Of a stretch of DNA of 64,000 nt, positions 61,019-64,000 are shown piece by piece. The DNA is taken from NCBI GenBank assembly GCA_963833495.1, contig CAWHYJ010000017.1, forward strand, positions 1 through 64,000, read 5' to 3'. A model generated the notes under the pieces. It was given only the letters and a program-made list of their open reading frames with translations. It searched no databases and was not told the DNA's origin. Source of the stretch: Fodinibacter sp963833495. GTDB taxonomy: Bacteria; Actinomycetota; Actinomycetes; Actinomycetales; Dermatophilaceae. How positions within the stretch are numbered: the first letter of the stretch is position 1; every line of letters begins with the position of its first letter. Both the position numbers and the translations under genes were made by a program.

Positions 61019-62170
61019 CTACCGCTCGTCGGGGTCCGGGAGCAGGTAGTCGGGCGGGTCCTCCAACGAGGGCACGGTCGCGGAGGCCCGCCCGGCCAGC
61101 GTTCGGCTCGGCACCTCCGACTGCCAGATCATCCGCACCTGGCGCAGCAGCCCGTAGCCGTCGCTCGCCCGCACCACCGGCACCTCGAGCTGTTCGGTCG
61201 GGGCGGGGGCCAGGTCGTCGTTGGCGACCGGGATGACGTGCGAGAGCACCTGCTCGCTCGGCGACAGCTCGCGGATGGCGATGCCGCGCACGTGGTCGGG
61301 GCGCCGGCTGGTGAACTCGGTGTAGATCTTCGGGTCGTGCTGGCCGTCGTCACCGACCAGCAGCCACTTCACGTGCGGCAGCTCGCGCGCGAGCCGGTGC
61401 AGCTGCGCGTGCTTGTGCTCCTGGCCCGACCGGAACCACCCGGAGTTGGTCGGTCCCCAGTCAGTGAGGAGCATCGGTCCCGCGGGAAAACCGCTGCGGC
61501 GCAGGAAGCGCGTGAGCAGCGGTGCGGTGTTCCACGCCCCGGTGGACAGGTAGATGACCGGGGCGTCGGGGTGCTCGGCGAGCAGCTCGCGGTACATCGT
61601 GGCCATCCCCGGCACCGGTTTGCGGGCCCCCTCGGACCGCATGAACGTGTTCCACGCGGCGATCATCGGGCGGGGCAGCGAGGTCGACAGCACCGTGTCG
61701 TCGATGTCGGAGATGATGCCGTGCGTCACCGTGGTGCCCACGACCAGCACCGGCACGTCGATGGTCTCGGCTCCCGGCGACCCGACGTAGATGTGGTGCC
61801 AGCCGGGCGCGAGCCCGTGCCCGCGCACGATGAGGTCGACGTAGCCGCCCCGGTCGGTGCGCGTCGTCACGATGCGCTCGTTGACCCGCACGGTGACCGG
61901 CTCGTCGACCGCCGGGGTCGCGAAGAACGCCTTCCAGCCGCGGGTCTCGAGCTCGACGGCGCGCAGCCGCGCGGCATACGTCGGCTCTTCGGGCTCGTCC
62001 TCGGGCCGCCCGCGGGTCATGATCACCCGGGCGAACACCCGCAGCTGGCTCACGCTGCCGTAGCCGGTGAGGGGTACGACGCGCGTCGTCCACCCGCGTG
62101 ACCGCAGCACGCGGCCCTTGCGCCCGTTGTAGGCGTCCTCGAGCACTGCTGCGGCATGGGGTCGCGGCAT
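61019..62170 (-). CDS. App1-type (DUF2183) phosphatidate phosphatase
   Basis: 383 residues. The App1/DUF2183 HAD motif reads GIISDIDDTVLSTSLPRPMI (about 155-174), with TFMRSEGARKPVPGMATMYR and YLSTGAWNTAPLLTRFLRRS following, and KWLLVGDDGQHDPKIYTEFT near 280-299, all typical of the family that removes phosphate from phosphatidic acid. The N-terminal half (YGSVSQLRVFARVIM, DEPVTVRVNERIVTT) is an extra beta-rich domain. No transmembrane helix. ATG at 62170 precedes Pro-Arg. It precedes Fpg by nine bases. Confidence 0.88.
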   Translation of the reverse strand: MPRPHAAAVLEDAYNGRKGRVLRSRGWTTRVVPLTGYGSVSQLRVFARVIMTRGRPEDEPEEPTYAARLRAVELETRGWKAFFATPAVDEPVTVRVNERIVTTRTDRGGYVDLIVRGHGLAPGWHHIYVGSPGAETIDVPVLVVGTTVTHGIISDIDDTVLSTSLPRPMIAAWNTFMRSEGARKPVPGMATMYRELLAEHPDAPVIYLSTGAWNTAPLLTRFLRRSGFPAGPMLLTDWGPTNSGWFRSGQEHKHAQLHRLARELPHVKWLLVGDDGQHDPKIYTEFTSRRPDHVRGIAIRELSPSEQVLSHVIPVANDDLAPAPTEQLEVPVVRASDGYGLLRQVRMIWQSEVPSRTLAGRASATVPSLEDPPDYLLPDPDER

Positions 62171-62191
62171 GGCTCGATGCTAGGGCAGCGC

Positions 62192-62950
62192 TCAGGCGCG
62201 CCCCGGCTCCTCCTGCGTGACGACACCGTTGACGATCTGGTGGGCGAGCTCGCGCACCTTGATGTTGCGCGCCTGCGAGGTGGTGCGCAGCACCTCGAAC
62301 GCGGCGTGCTCGGGCAGCCCGCGCAGCGCCATGATCACTCCCTTGGCCTGCTCGATGACGGCCCGGCTCGCCATCGCCTGCTCGAGCTGCCCGGCGAGGC
62401 GCTGCACCCCGTCGAGGGTCGAGACGGCGACCACGGCGTCGGCACAGCGCGAGGCGGCGACCCGCACCAGCGAGGCGTCGAACCCCTCGAACGCGTGCGG
62501 CGCCCAGCCGTAGAGGTTGAGCGCGCCGACGCACTCGGCACCGCTCACCAGCGGCAGGGCGAGGAGGCTGCGCATGCCGTCCTCGCGACACTCCTTCGCG
62601 AAGGTCGGCCAGCGACCGTCGGTCGCGACGAGGTCGTCGACCCTGTTCTCGCGGCGGTGCCTGGCGGAGTCCAGGCACGGGCCGTCGTCGAGGGCGTACT
62701 GGAGTGCGTCGATCTCGAGGGTCTGCACCGTCGTGTAGGCGGCCGTGTGCGGCCGGCCGGCACTCAGCACGGTGACGCCCACCTCGTCGCAGCCCGGCAC
62801 GTGCCGGCGCACCGCGTGCACGACCCGCTCGAGGTAGTCGGACACCTGCTCCATCGACTCCAGCACCCCGCCGATGTCGGTGGTGAGCGCCTCGAGGGCG
62901 GCGGGGGGCACGGGGAGCCCCCCCGGCGCGCCGGATTGCTGCTCGGTCAT
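62192..62950 (-). CDS. GAF-ANTAR RNA-binding antitermination regulator
   Basis: 252 residues: GAF part (GVTVLSAGRPHTAAYTTVQT, YALDDGPCLDSARHRRENRV, RSLLALPLVSGAECVGALNL) and ANTAR part at about 190-245 (QAMASRAVIEQAKGVIMALR, GLPEHAAFEVLRTTSQARNI). It is similar in plan to 34681-35517 but the two are diverged. Target RNA hairpins are not identified; none is obvious in the flanking sequence. ATG at 62950 follows AGGACCG. Confidence 0.9.
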   Translation of the reverse strand: MTEQQSGAPGGLPVPPAALEALTTDIGGVLESMEQVSDYLERVVHAVRRHVPGCDEVGVTVLSAGRPHTAAYTTVQTLEIDALQYALDDGPCLDSARHRRENRVDDLVATDGRWPTFAKECREDGMRSLLALPLVSGAECVGALNLYGWAPHAFEGFDASLVRVAASRCADAVVAVSTLDGVQRLAGQLEQAMASRAVIEQAKGVIMALRGLPEHAAFEVLRTTSQARNIKVRELAHQIVNGVVTQEEPGRA

Positions 62951-63029
62951 CGGTCCTCCCCGTGGTCAGGTGCCTGCCCAGTATCCCCTTCGAGCCGACA
63001 TCGCATGGCCGACCTGCGACGATGGCCGG

Positions 63030-63806
63030 ATGCCGGCCCGTCACCGCAAGCAGTCGGCCACCGCGCCGCCGGGCTACTTCGGCTGGGAGGCGACCGGCCT
63101 GCGGTGGCTCGCCGAGGCCGGGCCCGGCGGTGGAGCCGCCGTCGTGGAGGTGCTCGACGCCGGACCGCACCACCTCGACCTGGCCCGGCTGACCCCCGCG
63201 GCACCCACCGCCGCGGCCGCCGAACGGCTGGGGCGCGGGCTCGCGGCGACGCACGCCGCCGGCGCGCCGGCATACGGGTGCGGCCCACCCGGCTGGGTGG
63301 GCGACGGCTGGCTCGGCCCGCTCAGCGAACCGCTGCCCCTCGCCCTCGGGGAATGGCACACCTGGGGCGAGTTCTACGCGCAGGCCCGCATCGTCGCGCT
63401 GCTGCCGCTCGCCGAGGCTCGCGGCGTGCTCGACGAGGACGGGGTCGCCCAGCTGCGCCGGCTCGCCGACCGGGTCGGGTCGGGCGTGTTCGACACCGGT
63501 GAGGCCCCGGCGCGGCTGCACGGCGACCTGTGGTCGGGCAACGTGCTGTGGACCGCGCAGGAGGCGGTGCTCATCGACCCCGCGGCCCACGGCGGGTCAC
63601 GCGAGGCGGACCTCGCCATGCTCGCGCTGTTCGGCGCGCCGCACCTCGAGCGGGTGCTCGCGGCCTACGACGAGGCCGACCCGCTGGCCGACGGGTGGCG
63701 TGACCGGGTGCTGCTGCACCAGGTGCACCCGCTGCTGCTGCACGCCGTGCTGTTCGGCGGGTCGTATGCCGCGCAGGTGCTGCGGGCCGCCCGGCGCTAC
63801 GCCTGA
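63030..63806 (+). CDS. Fructosamine kinase-like phosphotransferase
   Basis: 258 residues of the aminoglycoside phosphotransferase/FN3K fold: RLHGDLWSGNVLWTAQEAVL (about 166-185) is the catalytic HGDxxxxN loop and LIDPAAHGGSREADLAMLAL (about 185-204) the metal-binding DPA..G. This is the protein-deglycation kinase family (FN3K-related) acting on ribulosamine or fructosamine adducts. ATG at 63030 is accepted because the upstream frame has no domain character. The 3' end overlaps the convergent AI-2E gene by ten bases. Confidence 0.88.
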   Translation: MPARHRKQSATAPPGYFGWEATGLRWLAEAGPGGGAAVVEVLDAGPHHLDLARLTPAAPTAAAAERLGRGLAATHAAGAPAYGCGPPGWVGDGWLGPLSEPLPLALGEWHTWGEFYAQARIVALLPLAEARGVLDEDGVAQLRRLADRVGSGVFDTGEAPARLHGDLWSGNVLWTAQEAVLIDPAAHGGSREADLAMLALFGAPHLERVLAAYDEADPLADGWRDRVLLHQVHPLLLHAVLFGGSYAAQVLRAARRYA

Positions 63807-64000
63807 ACGTCCGGGAAGGGGTCGGCGGCAGCCTGCGGCAGGGCCGCCGGCTCGAGGCCGCCCGACAACCGACGCTGCACCATGATCGCCACCGCGACGG
63901 CAGGCGAGGCCAGCGCCGCCCCGAGCATGCCGGCGACGGCAGCGCCGATGATCGTCGCGCCCAGCACGACGATGGGGTGGAGGCTGAGCGCCGTGCCCGC
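63797..64000 (-). CDS. AI-2E family transporter, C-terminal end
   Basis: The last 67 codons, cut by the window edge: LHPIVVLGATIIGAAVAGML, GAALASPAVAVAIMVQRRLS and a hydrophilic tail ending FPDVQA. The sequence LHP.VVL......G..GA..A.P..A matches the C-terminal helices of the AI-2E (YdiK/PerM-like) permease family. Function cannot be refined; some members export small acids or pair with sodium. Stop at 63797-63799. Confidence 0.8.
   Translation of the reverse strand, partial: AGTALSLHPIVVLGATIIGAAVAGMLGAALASPAVAVAIMVQRRLSGGLEPAALPQAAADPFPDVQA

Overview
The window is very GC-rich and gene-dense, with many GTG starts, short ATGA/GTGA stop-start overlaps, a fused lysyl-tRNA/lysylphosphatidylglycerol synthase (LysX), several F420-linked oxidoreductases, GAF-ANTAR regulators, GT-C mannosyltransferases, a DUF5926 protein and a DUF222/HNH protein. 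Together these point to a free-living high-GC actinobacterium, most like the Intrasporangiaceae or related Micrococcales; this placement is inferred from gene content, not from a marker gene. I saw no rRNA, tRNA, CRISPR array, phage module or intact insertion sequence.

Layout. 1-2.6 kb: META-domain protein, pheA with a DUF4446 gene, and a GDT1-type cation transporter. 2.6-9.8 kb: envelope glycan block (GT87 mannosyltransferase, large phosphatase-like membrane protein, MptB-like mannosyltransferase, GT2 glycosyltransferase) plus DUF5926 and an RsbW-like ATPase. 9.8-15.4 kb: broken glycerophosphodiesterase, a small sigma factor coupled to ogt, a secreted EEP-family enzyme, a VOC protein and a GMC oxidoreductase. 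15.4-16.1 kb: a non-coding stretch full of inverted repeats. 16.1-24.2 kb: an F420 LLM-hemerythrin fusion with a TPR protein, an alpha/beta hydrolase, and the lysX locus. 24.4-33.3 kb: membrane proteins, a CPBP protease, MFS, TVP38, F420 genes, DUF808, and an ECF42-type sigma factor with a YCII partner. 33.4-40 kb: two decaying loci (a sugar ABC transporter and an aldehyde dehydrogenase/DUF779/regulator group) around intact genes. 40-49.1 kb: a second Abhydrolase_9 paralogue, hemerythrin, GNAT, DUF222-HNH, a second YCII/ECF42 pair, an F420 PPOX enzyme, a phosphoesterase and a peroxiredoxin. 49.1-54.7 kb: a histidine-kinase/FtsX deletion scar, a UvrA-like double ABC ATPase, and helR preceded by a sequence matching the rifamycin-associated element. 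54.8-64 kb: methyltransferase, a gyrase-like ATPase remnant, a four-cold-shock-domain protein, AAA ATPase, ZIP transporter, rhodanese, Fpg/Nei glycosylase, App1 phosphatase, GAF-ANTAR, fructosamine kinase and the end of an AI-2E family transporter.

Three themes connect the genes. First, antibiotic and stress defence: helR with its RAE, the UvrA-like ATPase, lysX, peroxiredoxin, ogt and Fpg. Second, F420 chemistry: two LLM enzymes, an F420H2:NADP-type reductase and a PPOX protein. Third, gene decay. At least five loci are joined or shortened by internal deletions, and several other genes carry single frameshifts that could be decay or draft-sequence indels. Several short palindromic repeats recur; one type is present both between genes and, as an in-frame 14-residue tandem pair, inside a mannosyltransferase.
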